From assembly GCA_021805485.1 (NCBI GenBank), contig JAJZFF010000652.1:1-7419 (forward strand): a DNA stretch of 7,419 bases, given 5' to 3'. Position numbers and translations under genes: made by a program. The DNA comes from Pseudomonadota bacterium (GTDB lineage: Bacteria; Pseudomonadota; Alphaproteobacteria; Acetobacterales; Acetobacteraceae). The notes under the pieces are model-generated. The model was not told the origin of the DNA. It made no database searches and saw nothing but the letters and a program-made list of their open reading frames with translations. Below, piece by piece: positions 1 through 7,312 of the stretch (position 1 is its first letter; every line of letters starts with the position of its first letter).

Positions 1-629
1 GAGCCGATGAATTTCGCGCGGTTTTCCGGCGTATCGGGCACGCCCATGAACTGCTCGAGCAGCCCGGTCGCGCCGATCACGGGGCAGACCGCATTGACCC
101 GGATATTGTCCGGAGCGAGCTCGATCGCCATCGCATGGGTGATGATGTTCACCGCACCCTTCGAGCCATTATACCAGACCAGGCCCGGACGTGGGCGAAT
201 GCCGGCCGTGGAGGCGATGTTGATGAACGCGCCACCCGAGCCCTGGCGGCGGAACACGGGCACCGCCGCCTGCGCCATCCAGTAGATCGACTTCACGTTG
301 ACGTCATAGACACGATCGAACTCAGCCTCGGTCACTTCGAGCAGCGGCTTGTTCCGATGCGTCGCGCCGGCATTGTTGACGACGATATCGAGCCGGCCGA
401 AGCGTGCGACGGTGGCGTCCACCATTGCGCGCACATCGGCGCCCTTGCTCACATCCCCGCCGACCGAGGCGGCATGGTGGCCGAGGCCGCCGGCGACGCG
501 CGCAGCGCCCTCCGCGTTCATGTCCGCCACCATCACGCGTGCGCCTTCGGCCGCGTAGAGCTTCACGATGCCCTCGCCGAAGCCGCTCGCCGCCCCGGTG
601 ACGAGCGCAACCTTGTCTTTCAGACGCAT
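1..629 (-). CDS. SDR-family NAD(P)-dependent oxidoreductase (C-terminal end outside window)
   Basis: A classical short-chain dehydrogenase/reductase; 209 residues are visible and the C-terminus lies beyond the left edge. The Rossmann motif TGAASGFG is at residues 11-18. An Asp at 36, ending the second beta strand, suggests NAD(H) preference (inference). NNAG is at 85-88, the catalytic Asn is N111 (VNVKS), the catalytic Ser is S140 (NIAS), and the Tyr/Lys pair is Y153/K157 (YNGSK). All four catalytic-tetrad residues are therefore present. Classical SDRs are about 250 residues, so roughly 40 are missing. The ATG at 629 follows a strong GGGAGG ribosome binding site five bases upstream. It lies 119 bases downstream of the hydrolase gene. 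Beside a Baeyer-Villiger monooxygenase and a hydrolase, its likely job is interconverting a secondary alcohol and ketone or oxidising a product alcohol; the substrate is not readable. The fold is certain, the role is not. Confidence 0.93.
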   Translation of the reverse strand, partial: MRLKDKVALVTGAASGFGEGIVKLYAAEGARVMVADMNAEGAARVAGGLGHHAASVGGDVSKGADVRAMVDATVARFGRLDIVVNNAGATHRNKPLLEVTEAEFDRVYDVNVKSIYWMAQAAVPVFRRQGSGGAFINIASTAGIRPRPGLVWYNGSKGAVNIITHAMAIELAPDNIRVNAVCPVIGATGLLEQFMGVPDTPENRAKFIG

Positions 630-708
630 TGTGACCTCCCTCGCCTTTGAGCCTCACGGAAGGCTAAGGCACGCGCGGTGCCGACGCAAACCAGCACCGG
701 ATTCCAAC

Positions 709-742
709 GGCCTCCGGCGACGGCCCAGCGCCGCCGGAGGCC
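709..742 (-). terminator. Hairpin after the hydrolase gene, possible terminator
   Basis: An 11-bp perfect inverted repeat (709-719 with 732-742, arm GGCCTCCGGCG) with a 12-base loop starts seven bases after the hydrolase stop codon in the direction of transcription. It is followed by GTTGGAAT rather than a real T-run. It could be a weak intrinsic terminator, a 3'-end stabilising stem, or an attenuator between the hydrolase and dehydrogenase genes. The rest of the 630-748 gap shows only the dehydrogenase ribosome binding site; I see no convincing promoter. Confidence 0.5.
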
Positions 743-748
743 GCCGGC

Positions 749-1801
749 TCACACTTTGGCGGCGAGCAGATCGCTCAGATGCTTCTCAAGCTGCGCCATC
801 GCCGCCGGATCCGCGCCGAACAGCGCCAGATGGCCATCGATCGTCTGGATCGGCCGGAACTCCGCATCCGGGATCAGCCGCCACTCCGCCTCGCAATCCG
901 CGGGCGGAAAGAACATGTCGGAGGACATCGGGATCACGAACGTCTTGGCCTTGATACGGCCGAGCGCGGCGCGGAGGTCTCCGCCGGTATGGCGGCTGAC
1001 GTCGCCGCGCTGCCATTTCCAGGCCTGGCAGAGCAGATCGTTCGGATCCATCGGGCCGAAATAGGCGTACATGAAGTTGATGATGAAATCGTCGAGCGAC
1101 GAGAAGCCGAGCGCCTTGTGGCGGTTCTCCTGGAAGAACTGGGTGCTCCAGCCCATCACCGCCCACATCTTGGCGTGGCGCAGCATCCCCTCGCGCACAT
1201 CCGCCGGCGACGCGTAGAAGCCCTTGTTGAATCCTGGATCCGACGTGATCGCCTCGACCAGGGTTTCGGTGAAGAGGAAGTCGTGCACGGTGTTCCTTGC
1301 CGTTCCGGCGATCGGCGCCGCGCGTTTGACCATGTCCGGATAGCGCACGGCCCACTCATAGGTCTGCTGGGCACCCATCGAACCGCCAACGACGAGGGCG
1401 AGGCTCTTGATGCCGAATTTCTCCGTGACCAGCCGATGCTGCGCGCGTACATCGTCCCCGATGCGCACGTGCGGAAAATTGGCCGCGCCGCCGGGCGCCG
1501 GCGTGTTGTGCGGCGATGTCGAGAGGCCGCCGCCGATCTGATTGATGACGATGATGAAATACTTGTCCGGATCGAGCGCGCGGCCGCTGCCGATATAGAC
1601 CTGTTCCATGATCTTGCTGGTACCCGAATACCAGGTCGGGATCAGGATGGCGTTGTCGCCGGCCGCGTTCAGCGTGCCGAAGGTCGCGTAGGCCAGCTTG
1701 CAGCCGCGCAGCGTACCGCCCTCTTCCAAGTCGAGATTGCCGATGTCGTGCAACTCGTATGGACCGTGCGCATCCTGCGAGTAGTAGGCGTTATCGCTCA
1801 T
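749..1801 (-). CDS. Alpha/beta-fold hydrolase, MetX-like (homoserine acetyltransferase-related)
   Basis: A 350-residue alpha/beta hydrolase resembling the MetX (homoserine O-acetyltransferase) group in overall length and order of motifs. The nucleophile elbow VVGGSMGAQQ places Ser141 as nucleophile. Asp295 (MSSDMFFP) and His324 (DGHLALFG) complete the triad. The early segment reads NQIGGGLSTSP (residues 87-97), where true MetX enzymes carry an N-x-L-G...GSTGP type motif, so a methionine-biosynthesis role is unlikely. No signal peptide is visible, so it is probably cytoplasmic. The ATG at 1801 follows a G-rich GGGGGAAACG stretch. It lies 203 bases downstream of the monooxygenase gene; in that setting an esterase or lactonase acting on the Baeyer-Villiger product is the most economical role (inference). 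An acyl-transferase role remains possible because this family includes both. No methionine or sulfur-metabolism gene is nearby. Confidence 0.88.
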   Translation of the reverse strand: MSDNAYYSQDAHGPYELHDIGNLDLEEGGTLRGCKLAYATFGTLNAAGDNAILIPTWYSGTSKIMEQVYIGSGRALDPDKYFIIVINQIGGGLSTSPHNTPAPGGAANFPHVRIGDDVRAQHRLVTEKFGIKSLALVVGGSMGAQQTYEWAVRYPDMVKRAAPIAGTARNTVHDFLFTETLVEAITSDPGFNKGFYASPADVREGMLRHAKMWAVMGWSTQFFQENRHKALGFSSLDDFIINFMYAYFGPMDPNDLLCQAWKWQRGDVSRHTGGDLRAALGRIKAKTFVIPMSSDMFFPPADCEAEWRLIPDAEFRPIQTIDGHLALFGADPAAMAQLEKHLSDLLAAKV

Positions 1802-1821
1802 CGTTTCCCCCGTTTATGATT

Positions 1822-1850
1822 GATGCAGACGGCATCGGGCGACGACGCCC
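1822..1850 (-). other. Two abutting small hairpins in the hydrolase leader
   Basis: Two 5-bp stems lie directly next to each other just upstream of the hydrolase start: 1822-1826 with 1832-1836 (GATGC/GCATC) and 1837-1841 with 1846-1850 (GGGCG/CGCCC). They would sit in the 5' leader of the hydrolase mRNA about 20-50 bases before the ATG. They are short enough to arise by chance in GC-rich DNA, and no known riboswitch or leader motif is recognised. Confidence 0.25.
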
Positions 1851-1878
1851 CTACCCGCCAGCGTATCCCGAACCAGAC

Positions 1879-2004
1879 CTGGAGCAACCTCCGATCCGCT
1901 GGCGCCGTTCCGGCCCGGGCGGATCGGAGACCCGTCGCTCCAGACTGATATGTTTCCAGAGCACGACCGTCCGACCTGATCGAACCATCAGGCCGCACCG
2001 TGCT

Positions 2005-2006
<2 letters not shown>
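1879..2006. repeat. REP/BIME-like double palindrome between monooxygenase and hydrolase genes
   Basis: Two large palindromes lie side by side. The first pairs 1889-1899 with 1919-1929 (perfect 11-bp arm CTCCGATCCGC) and extends outwards through CTGGAGC/GCTCCAG (1879-1885 with 1937-1943). The second pairs 1958-1965 with 1999-2006 (AGAGCACG/CGTGCTCT), with an inner 6-bp stem 1975-1980/1987-1992 (CCTGAT/ATCAGG). The GTTTCCAGAGCACG...CGTGCTCTAG layout resembles GC-rich palindromic elements found many times in intergenic regions of Hyphomicrobiales genomes (from memory, not searched). The outer arm overlaps the monooxygenase stop codon. It fills most of the 1802-2004 gap and may end or stabilise transcripts; there is no T-run, so it is not a textbook terminator. 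Whether it is repeated genome-wide cannot be seen here. Confidence 0.5.
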
Positions 2007-3621
<1,615 letters not shown>

Positions 3622-3666
3622 TTATTTCCCCCCATCATTTTTGCAAGCGGCCCCAACCGGGAACCA

Positions 3667-3688
3667 CTTGGCTCGCACGCAAGCCAAG
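3667..3688. promoter_or_regulatory. Dyad upstream of the monooxygenase gene, candidate operator
   Basis: A 22-bp dyad has perfect 7-bp outer arms CTTGGCT (3667-3673) and AGCCAAG (3682-3688), and 9 of 11 positions are symmetric when the inner bases are included. It sits 46-67 bases upstream of the monooxygenase ATG, where an operator or promoter would be expected, and is not followed by a T-run. A repressor or activator half-site pair is a reasonable reading, but no regulator gene lies in the window and no clear -35/-10 pair could be assigned nearby. Confidence 0.35.
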
Positions 3689-3723
3689 CACAGAACCCGT
3701 CCATGATCCATGCGATTTTTCAA

Positions 3724-3757
3724 CCGGCCGGCGCGGGCCCCGGCCGCGCCCGGCCGG
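3724..3757 (-). terminator. Very GC-rich hairpin after the porin gene
   Basis: CCGGCCGG arms followed by CGCGG/CCGCG form a stem of about 13 bp with a single bulged G and a loop of about seven bases. It begins seven bases after the porin stop codon in the direction of transcription. The bases after it are GTTGAAAAATCGC, so the T-run of a classic intrinsic terminator is missing. It may still pause or end transcription, or protect the porin mRNA from 3' decay, separating porin and monooxygenase expression. Confidence 0.45.
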
Positions 3758-3763
3758 GGGGCT

Positions 3764-5311
3764 TCAGAGCCGCCAGATCGCCATCATGAAGCCGAAATTC
3801 GCCTGCTTGCCATAGGGGTAGTTCGCAGCGACGACGCTGCCGCCGAAGCTGCGCCCGAGATACCAGCTCAGTGACAGAGACTCGGCCACCTTCCAGGTGA
3901 TTGCGGACTCGAGAACGGTCGCGAGCTGGCCGGCGCCGTGGCTGGGCCGCGGCTGGTACCCGAACAGCGTGTTGTTCCACGCGCCCCCGCCGGCATACCA
4001 GAGGTCCTGCTTCGAGTTCAGCGACAGGTTGTGCAGATCGACGCGCCATTGCAGCGCGTCGGTTGGGAATGTCAGCAGCTCCAGCATCGCGTCATTGATG
4101 TTCTGCATATCGTAGAATGCGAAGTTGGCGAAATACCACGGCGTCGGCAGTATCTCGAAGAACGTGCTGTGGGTGTTGTTGTTCGCCGAATGATCCCCCG
4201 ATGCCACCGTGTATCCGCCGCGCAGCCACGGCTTCCACGGGCCATCAAGCCAGTGGTAGCCGATCTCCGCATTGTAGGAATAGGAACTCTGCGTCTGGGT
4301 CCCCCAGGAGCCGAACTGGGTGGCGCCCCACAGCAGCAGGTCGAACTCGCCCGGTCCGGCGGCGAATTCCCTGAGGAAATTGCCGCCGAGCGTGGTGATC
4401 CGCACCGGCCCGTTGCTTTGCATGCGCTGCGCCAGGCTCTGGTTATCGGGCAGCAGGATGCCACGGGTGTCGTCGTAATGGATCAGGAACAGACGCGCGA
4501 GCGCACGCTCCCAGAGCCAGCCCGGCAGCGCGCGGGGGCCGGCGTTGAAAGAGAGATAAGCGACATCGACGCCGTTGATCTCGTTGTTGCCGTCGACGAG
4601 ATAGGCGCCCTGGGTGGGCACGCCGTAGAGCAGCGTCACGTTGCGCGTGGCATCACCGTAGGTGACCTTCGCACCATCGAGCGAACGGCCACCGACGAGC
4701 ACGAAGCGCGAGCCGATCAGGCGCTGCTGGATCCGGTTCAGGACCAACCACTGCAGACCGGGATCATCGGGCATGATCTCGGTGCCATCATTGAACTCAT
4801 AGCGCCCGGCAACGAGGCCGAAGCCGCCGAACTTCGCAGGATCGAGTGAAATATACGCCTGCTTGAGAAAGATGCCGAGCGCGTCGCGGCTGCGGTTGGC
4901 GTCGTAATAGGTCGCGCCGATCCCGGATTCGCCCTGCGGGTAAGGCGCCTTGGCATTGGTCGGCAGGTTGAACAGGCCCGCGCTGAGCGCCTCGGCATAG
5001 GCGGTGACGCCACTGTCGAAGTGATAGCCGAGCCCGACACGGACGAATTCCTGCGCGAAGCCGTACTCGTTCTGGTACTCGTGCCCGTGCGTCGGCGTGG
5101 GCGTGTACCACTGCTCATACGGCGTCATGCCCACGGCCGTGCCGGTGATGAAGAAGGAGCCGGCTCCGACCCGCCCGAGATTGACCGCCGAGTCTTCGGC
5201 CCGCGCACTGCCGGGGAGGCCGGCCGACGCGGCAAGGATCGTACACAGGAAAAGCGTTCCGAGGTGTGCAGCCCAGCGGGACGCACTGGGCGCCGGCAAA
5301 TCTCTGTGCAT
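3764..5311 (-). CDS. Outer-membrane beta-barrel protein, alginate-export (AlgE-like) family
   Basis: A 515-residue predicted outer-membrane channel. The N-terminus is a Sec signal peptide: basic start, hydrophobic run LGTLFLCTILAASAG (17-31), and a likely cleavage after SARA at residue 38 (before EDSA). The rest alternates polar and hydrophobic residues and is rich in Trp, Tyr and Gly, as in beta barrels. The segment 367-405 (YTVASGDHS, then HSTFFEILPTPWYFANFAFYD) is the conserved signature I associate with the alginate-export domain family. The chain ends FGFMMAIWRL, a plausible last strand, though ending in Leu rather than the usual aromatic residue. The ATG at 5311 follows GGGAGGAACG. No alginate biosynthesis genes are nearby, so export of alginate is unlikely; members beside catabolic genes are better read as uptake channels (inference). 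It would supply the monooxygenase module downstream. The gene is preceded by an FNR/FixK-type box. Confidence 0.85.
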   Translation of the reverse strand: MHRDLPAPSASRWAAHLGTLFLCTILAASAGLPGSARAEDSAVNLGRVGAGSFFITGTAVGMTPYEQWYTPTPTHGHEYQNEYGFAQEFVRVGLGYHFDSGVTAYAEALSAGLFNLPTNAKAPYPQGESGIGATYYDANRSRDALGIFLKQAYISLDPAKFGGFGLVAGRYEFNDGTEIMPDDPGLQWLVLNRIQQRLIGSRFVLVGGRSLDGAKVTYGDATRNVTLLYGVPTQGAYLVDGNNEINGVDVAYLSFNAGPRALPGWLWERALARLFLIHYDDTRGILLPDNQSLAQRMQSNGPVRITTLGGNFLREFAAGPGEFDLLLWGATQFGSWGTQTQSSYSYNAEIGYHWLDGPWKPWLRGGYTVASGDHSANNNTHSTFFEILPTPWYFANFAFYDMQNINDAMLELLTFPTDALQWRVDLHNLSLNSKQDLWYAGGGAWNNTLFGYQPRPSHGAGQLATVLESAITWKVAESLSLSWYLGRSFGGSVVAANYPYGKQANFGFMMAIWRL

Positions 5312-5380
5312 CGTTCCTCCCGCTCCGCAGCCCGTTTCCAGCAGCGGCTGGCAGGAATTCAGGGGCTCCAGCGCGACTGC

Positions 5381-5400
5381 GCCTTGATCTGGATCAAGGC
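5381..5400. promoter_or_regulatory. FNR/FixK/Anr-type binding site upstream of the porin gene
   Basis: TTGATCTGGATCAA at 5384-5397 matches the FNR/FixK consensus TTGAT-N4-ATCAA exactly, and the symmetry extends to 9-bp perfect arms GCCTTGATC/GATCAAGGC (5381-5389 and 5392-5400). The centre lies about 79 bases upstream of the porin ATG. If the regulator acts as a class II activator centred at -41.5, transcription would start near 5349, giving a leader of about 38 bases; the corresponding -10 hexamer would be TGAATT (weak). No other good box was seen by eye in the window. The adjacent citE-like gene points the same way and ends at its own terminator, so the porin is the likely target. Confidence 0.75.
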
Positions 5401-5465
5401 GGCGGCCCGGGGCGCGAACCGCGCCGGACCATGCGCGTCACGCTCAATCGCCTGGCTCTGGGCGG

Positions 5466-5505
5466 AAAATCCCATCCGATCCGCCACGGCCTGGCGGATC
5501 GGATG
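5466..5505 (-). terminator. Intrinsic terminator of the maoC-citE operon
   Basis: A perfect 13-bp stem (5473-5485 with 5493-5505, arm CATCCGATCCGCC) with a 7-base loop starts six bases after the CitE-like stop codon. On the transcribed strand it is followed two bases later by ATTTT (T-run at 5469-5466). This is the best terminator in the window and separates the CoA-lyase operon from the porin promoter region. Confidence 0.75.
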
Positions 5506-5510
5506 CAGCG

Positions 5511-6398
5511 CTACGCCACCATGCCCGCCTGGCGGGCGAGTGCGAGCAGGCGCTGCGCCTGCTTCAGGTGCGGCATGTCGAGCATCTTCCCCGCCAGCCC
5601 CACGACGCCGGCGCCCGGGGCGGCAGCAAAGGCGGCGACCACCTGCTCGGCGTGCTCGATCTCCGCCGCACTCGGCGTGAAGGCATCGTTGATCACCGGC
5701 ACTTGGTCCGGGTGGATGGCGAGCTTGCCGGTGAAGCCGCTGCGCCGCGCGGCGCGGGCTTCCCGCGCCAGGCCGACCGGGTCGCGAAAATCGGTGAAGA
5801 CGGTATCCAGCGGCTCGACCCCGGCGGCCACGGCGGCGGCGAGGCAGAGCGTGCGGGCCAGGCGGAAGGCGTCATCATAGACGCCCGTCTCGGTGCGGTT
5901 GCTGCTGGCGCCGAGCGCGGCGGCGAGGTCCTCCGCACCCCAGGTCATGCCCGCGAGGCGCGGCCCGCAGGTGCCGTACGTGTCGAGGCGGAACAGCGCC
6001 CGCGCCGTCTCGGTGGCGACCGGGACGATCCGGATCCGGCCCAACGGAAGGCCGAGGCTCGTCTCCAGCGCGTCGAGATAGTGTCCGAGACGAATGATCT
6101 CTTCGCCACCGTCGGGTTTGGGCAGCACGATCCCGTCCGGTGCCCCAGGCACCACCGCGGCGAGATCCGCGAGCGCCAGCGCGGTTTCGAGCGGGTTGAT
6201 GCGAACCCAGAGTTGCTGGGCCGAACGCTCCGGATGGGCGAGCAGGAATTCGCGCACCATCCCCCGCGCCAGAGGCAGCCGCTCCTGCGCCACCGCGTCC
6301 TCGAGATCGAGGATCAGCGCATCGGCCGGCGAGGCTCGCCCCTTGGCAAGCTTGCGTTCCGCATCGCCGGGAACGAACAGCATCGAGCGCAGCGGCAT
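5511..6398 (-). CDS. CitE/HpcH-family CoA-ester lyase
   Basis: A 295-residue TIM-barrel CoA-ester lyase of the CitE-like group. Motifs in order: RSMLFVPG (4-11), DLEDAV (31-36), RIN with Arg67, LPKPDG (92-97, Lys94), ETA with Glu130, WGAEDLAA with Asp157 (153-160), and IHPDQV (229-234). Glu130 and Asp157 are the expected Mg2+ ligands. Family members cleave or form C-C bonds in 3-hydroxy-acyl-CoAs such as malyl-, citramalyl- or hydroxymethylglutaryl-CoA. Absence of the alpha (CitF) and acyl-carrier (CitD) subunit genes argues against a citrate lyase complex. The ATG at 6398 is 11 bases after the MaoC-like stop, with a GAGGGGG ribosome binding site starting inside that stop codon, so the two genes are translationally close. 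A MaoC-like hydratase followed by a CitE-like lyase fits hydration then retro-Claisen or aldol cleavage of a branched dicarboxylic acyl-CoA; the exact substrate is unknown. Confidence 0.92.
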   Translation of the reverse strand: MPLRSMLFVPGDAERKLAKGRASPADALILDLEDAVAQERLPLARGMVREFLLAHPERSAQQLWVRINPLETALALADLAAVVPGAPDGIVLPKPDGGEEIIRLGHYLDALETSLGLPLGRIRIVPVATETARALFRLDTYGTCGPRLAGMTWGAEDLAAALGASSNRTETGVYDDAFRLARTLCLAAAVAAGVEPLDTVFTDFRDPVGLAREARAARRSGFTGKLAIHPDQVPVINDAFTPSAAEIEHAEQVVAAFAAAPGAGVVGLAGKMLDMPHLKQAQRLLALARQAGMVA

Positions 6399-6409
6399 CG
6401 GATGCCCCC

Positions 6410-6862
6410 TCAGGCCGGTCGCTTTTTCATCAGCGCCGAGCGCCGGCAGGAGGCAACCTCCTGGCCACGCTGGTTGATGCAGCGATGTTCGAAAACGACG
6501 ATGCCGGCATCGGGGCGCGAGCGGCTCTCGCGCCGCTCGAGGACGCGGGTCTCCGTGCGCAGCGTATCGCCGATGAACACCGGCGAGGGAAAGCGCACCG
6601 TCTCCATGCCGAGATTGGCGATGGTGGTGCCGAGCGTGGTATCGCCGACCGAGACGCCCACCATCAGGCCGAAGGTGAACATCGAATTCACGAGAATCTG
6701 GCCGAACTCGGTGCCTTTGCAGAACTCGGCGTCGAGATGCAGCGGCTGCGGATTATGCGTCAGCGCGCTGAACAGCAGATTGTCGGTCTCCGTCACGGTA
6801 CGGGTGATGTCGTGAACGAAGTGGCGACCTTCCGGAAGGTCCTCGAAATAGAGTCCGGCCAT
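6410..6862 (-). CDS. MaoC-like hot-dog fold (de)hydratase
   Basis: A 150-residue single hot-dog protein of the MaoC/R-hydratase family. The hydratase-2 region reads [14 protein letters not shown] (31-44). His42 matches the catalytic His, but the position of the catalytic Asp five residues earlier is Asn37, and the VHG that follows in PhaJ-type enzymes is VNS (58-60). The segment [16 protein letters not shown] (51-66) fits the family helix. A start at 7024 would add 54 low-complexity basic residues overlapping the pilin gene; the ATG at 6862 gives a normal length and an N-terminus ([15 protein letters not shown]) typical of the family, with GGAG six bases upstream. It is the first gene of a two-gene operon with the CitE-like lyase. 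Likely role: reversible hydration of an enoyl-CoA to the hydroxyacyl-CoA the lyase cleaves. Such pairs are known, for example the hydratase and lyase of itaconate catabolism; the substrate here is not assigned. Confidence 0.9.
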   Translation of the reverse strand: MAGLYFEDLPEGRHFVHDITRTVTETDNLLFSALTHNPQPLHLDAEFCKGTEFGQILVNSMFTFGLMVGVSVGDTTLGTTIANLGMETVRFPSPVFIGDTLRTETRVLERRESRSRPDAGIVVFEHRCINQRGQEVASCRRSALMKKRPA

Positions 6863-6868
6863 GACAGG

Positions 6869-6872
6869 CTCC
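6869..6872 (-). promoter_or_regulatory. Ribosome binding site that fixes the MaoC-like start
   Basis: GGAG on the minus strand lies six bases before the ATG at 6862. It supports this start over the longer reading frame beginning at 7024, whose extra residues resemble nothing in the family and overlap the pilin coding region. Confidence 0.6.
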
Positions 6873-6912
6873 GCCGCAAGGAAAGCTGGAGCCGGACCAT
6901 AGCAAGCTCCCA

Positions 6913-6955
6913 GGCGGGACGGCCAGCCCCGCCCGAGGAGCTGGCAGCATGCCAG
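6913..6955 (-). terminator. Hairpins between pilin gene and MaoC-like gene, weak terminator candidate
   Basis: Immediately after the pilin stop codon is a 6-bp perfect stem with a 3-base loop (6941-6946 with 6950-6955, CTGGCA/TGCCAG), followed by a second 6-bp stem (6913-6918 with 6928-6933, GGCGGG/CCCGCC). Neither is followed by a T-run. Given the unrelated functions of the flanking genes some termination is expected here, but the evidence is only structural. A promoter for the downstream operon should lie in the same short stretch; none was convincing. Confidence 0.3.
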
Positions 6956-6956
6956 G

Positions 6957-7139
6957 TCAGAGATTCGTCCCGATGCTCGTGAAGGTGGTGTTGAGATCCG
7001 AGCCCAGCGTCCCCAGCGCGCCAACGATAGCGACGGCGATCAGAGCTGCGATCAGCGCATATTCGAGCGCGGTCACACCACGCTCGTCGCGGCGCAAGCG
7101 CTTGGCGAGGGTGAGGATACGGAGGGTCGCGTCGGTCAT
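6957..7139 (-). CDS. Flp-family type IVb pilin
   Basis: A 60-residue prepilin of the Flp/Fap family. A basic leader ([21 protein letters not shown], residues 1-21) ends in Gly21, followed by [21 protein letters not shown]. This gives the expected prepilin-peptidase site G/VTALEY with Glu at +5 and Tyr at +6 of the mature protein, then a hydrophobic helix that forms the pilus core. The mature pilin would be 39 residues, ending in a short Thr/Ser-rich tail. Flp pilins are assembled by the Tad secretion machinery for surface attachment and aggregation. No tad/cpa genes or prepilin peptidase are in the window, so it is an orphan copy dependent on machinery elsewhere. AGAGG lies nine bases before the ATG at 7139. 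It is separated from the flanking genes by hairpins and is probably its own transcription unit. Confidence 0.93.
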   Translation of the reverse strand: MTDATLRILTLAKRLRRDERGVTALEYALIAALIAVAIVGALGTLGSDLNTTFTSIGTNL

Positions 7140-7222
7140 GTCAGTGTGCCTCTGTTGCTGCCGGATAGGTCCGGACGATCAGAACCGATTCTCAGCGCAT
7201 CGAGGCATTTTGCCGTCCCGAT

Positions 7223-7242
7223 CCGGGGCCATGGAGCCCCGG
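7223..7242. repeat. GC-rich palindrome upstream of the pilin gene
   Basis: Perfect 7-bp arms CCGGGGC (7223-7229) and GCCCCGG (7236-7242) flank a 6-base loop. It lies between the OsmC-like gene and the pilin gene, 84 bases upstream of the pilin ATG. No T-run follows on either strand. It could be a secondary stop signal for the upstream gene or an operator for the pilin gene; the sequence does not decide. Confidence 0.3.
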
Positions 7243-7292
7243 GCGTCGCCACGCGCAGTCGAGCACGCGCATGATTAAGCAACGATGAAACG

Positions 7293-7312
7293 GCCGGCGC
7301 TCAGGCGCCGGC
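7293..7312 (-). terminator. Hairpin spanning the OsmC-like stop codon, candidate terminator
   Basis: Perfect 8-bp arms GCCGGCGC (7293-7300) and GCGCCGGC (7305-7312) enclose a 4-base loop that contains the TGA stop codon of the OsmC-like gene. On the transcribed strand the stem is followed by CGTTTCATCG, a short T-run. It is stable and well placed, though ribosomes reaching the stop codon would melt it. Confidence 0.5.

Noticed and set aside
749..1801. Homoserine O-acetyltransferase (metX) for methionine synthesis
   Set aside because: The fold and triad fit, but the characteristic GSTGP-type segment is missing and no methionine genes are nearby, so the specific name is not supported.
779..1819. 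346-codon open frame on the plus strand
   Set aside because: It is antisense to the MetX-like hydrolase, which has a complete catalytic triad on the other strand; no family resemblance is seen.
3622..3663. Sigma-54-like promoter (TTGCA element) upstream of the monooxygenase gene
   Set aside because: A TTGCA is present on the minus strand, but the GG of a -24 element is not at the required spacing from the GC of the -12 element.
3938..4849. 303-codon open frame on the plus strand
   Set aside because: It is antisense to the porin gene, with no ribosome binding site or motif; it is composition-driven.
3764..5311. True alginate exporter AlgE
   Set aside because: No alginate biosynthesis gene is in the window and the neighbours are catabolic; only family-level resemblance is supported.
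5511..6398. Citrate lyase beta subunit
   Set aside because: No CitD or CitF genes accompany it, and the partner gene is a MaoC-like hydratase; a stand-alone CoA-ester lyase is the safer call.
5568..6815. 415-codon open frame on the plus strand
   Set aside because: It is antisense to the CitE-like and MaoC-like genes, both clearly coding on the minus strand; it shows Arg/Gly/Ala-rich composition without motifs.
6410..7024. Longer MaoC-like protein starting at 7024
   Set aside because: The extra 54 residues are basic and low in complexity and overlap the 3' end of the pilin gene. The ATG at 6862 has a GGAG ribosome binding site and gives the family's normal N-terminus.
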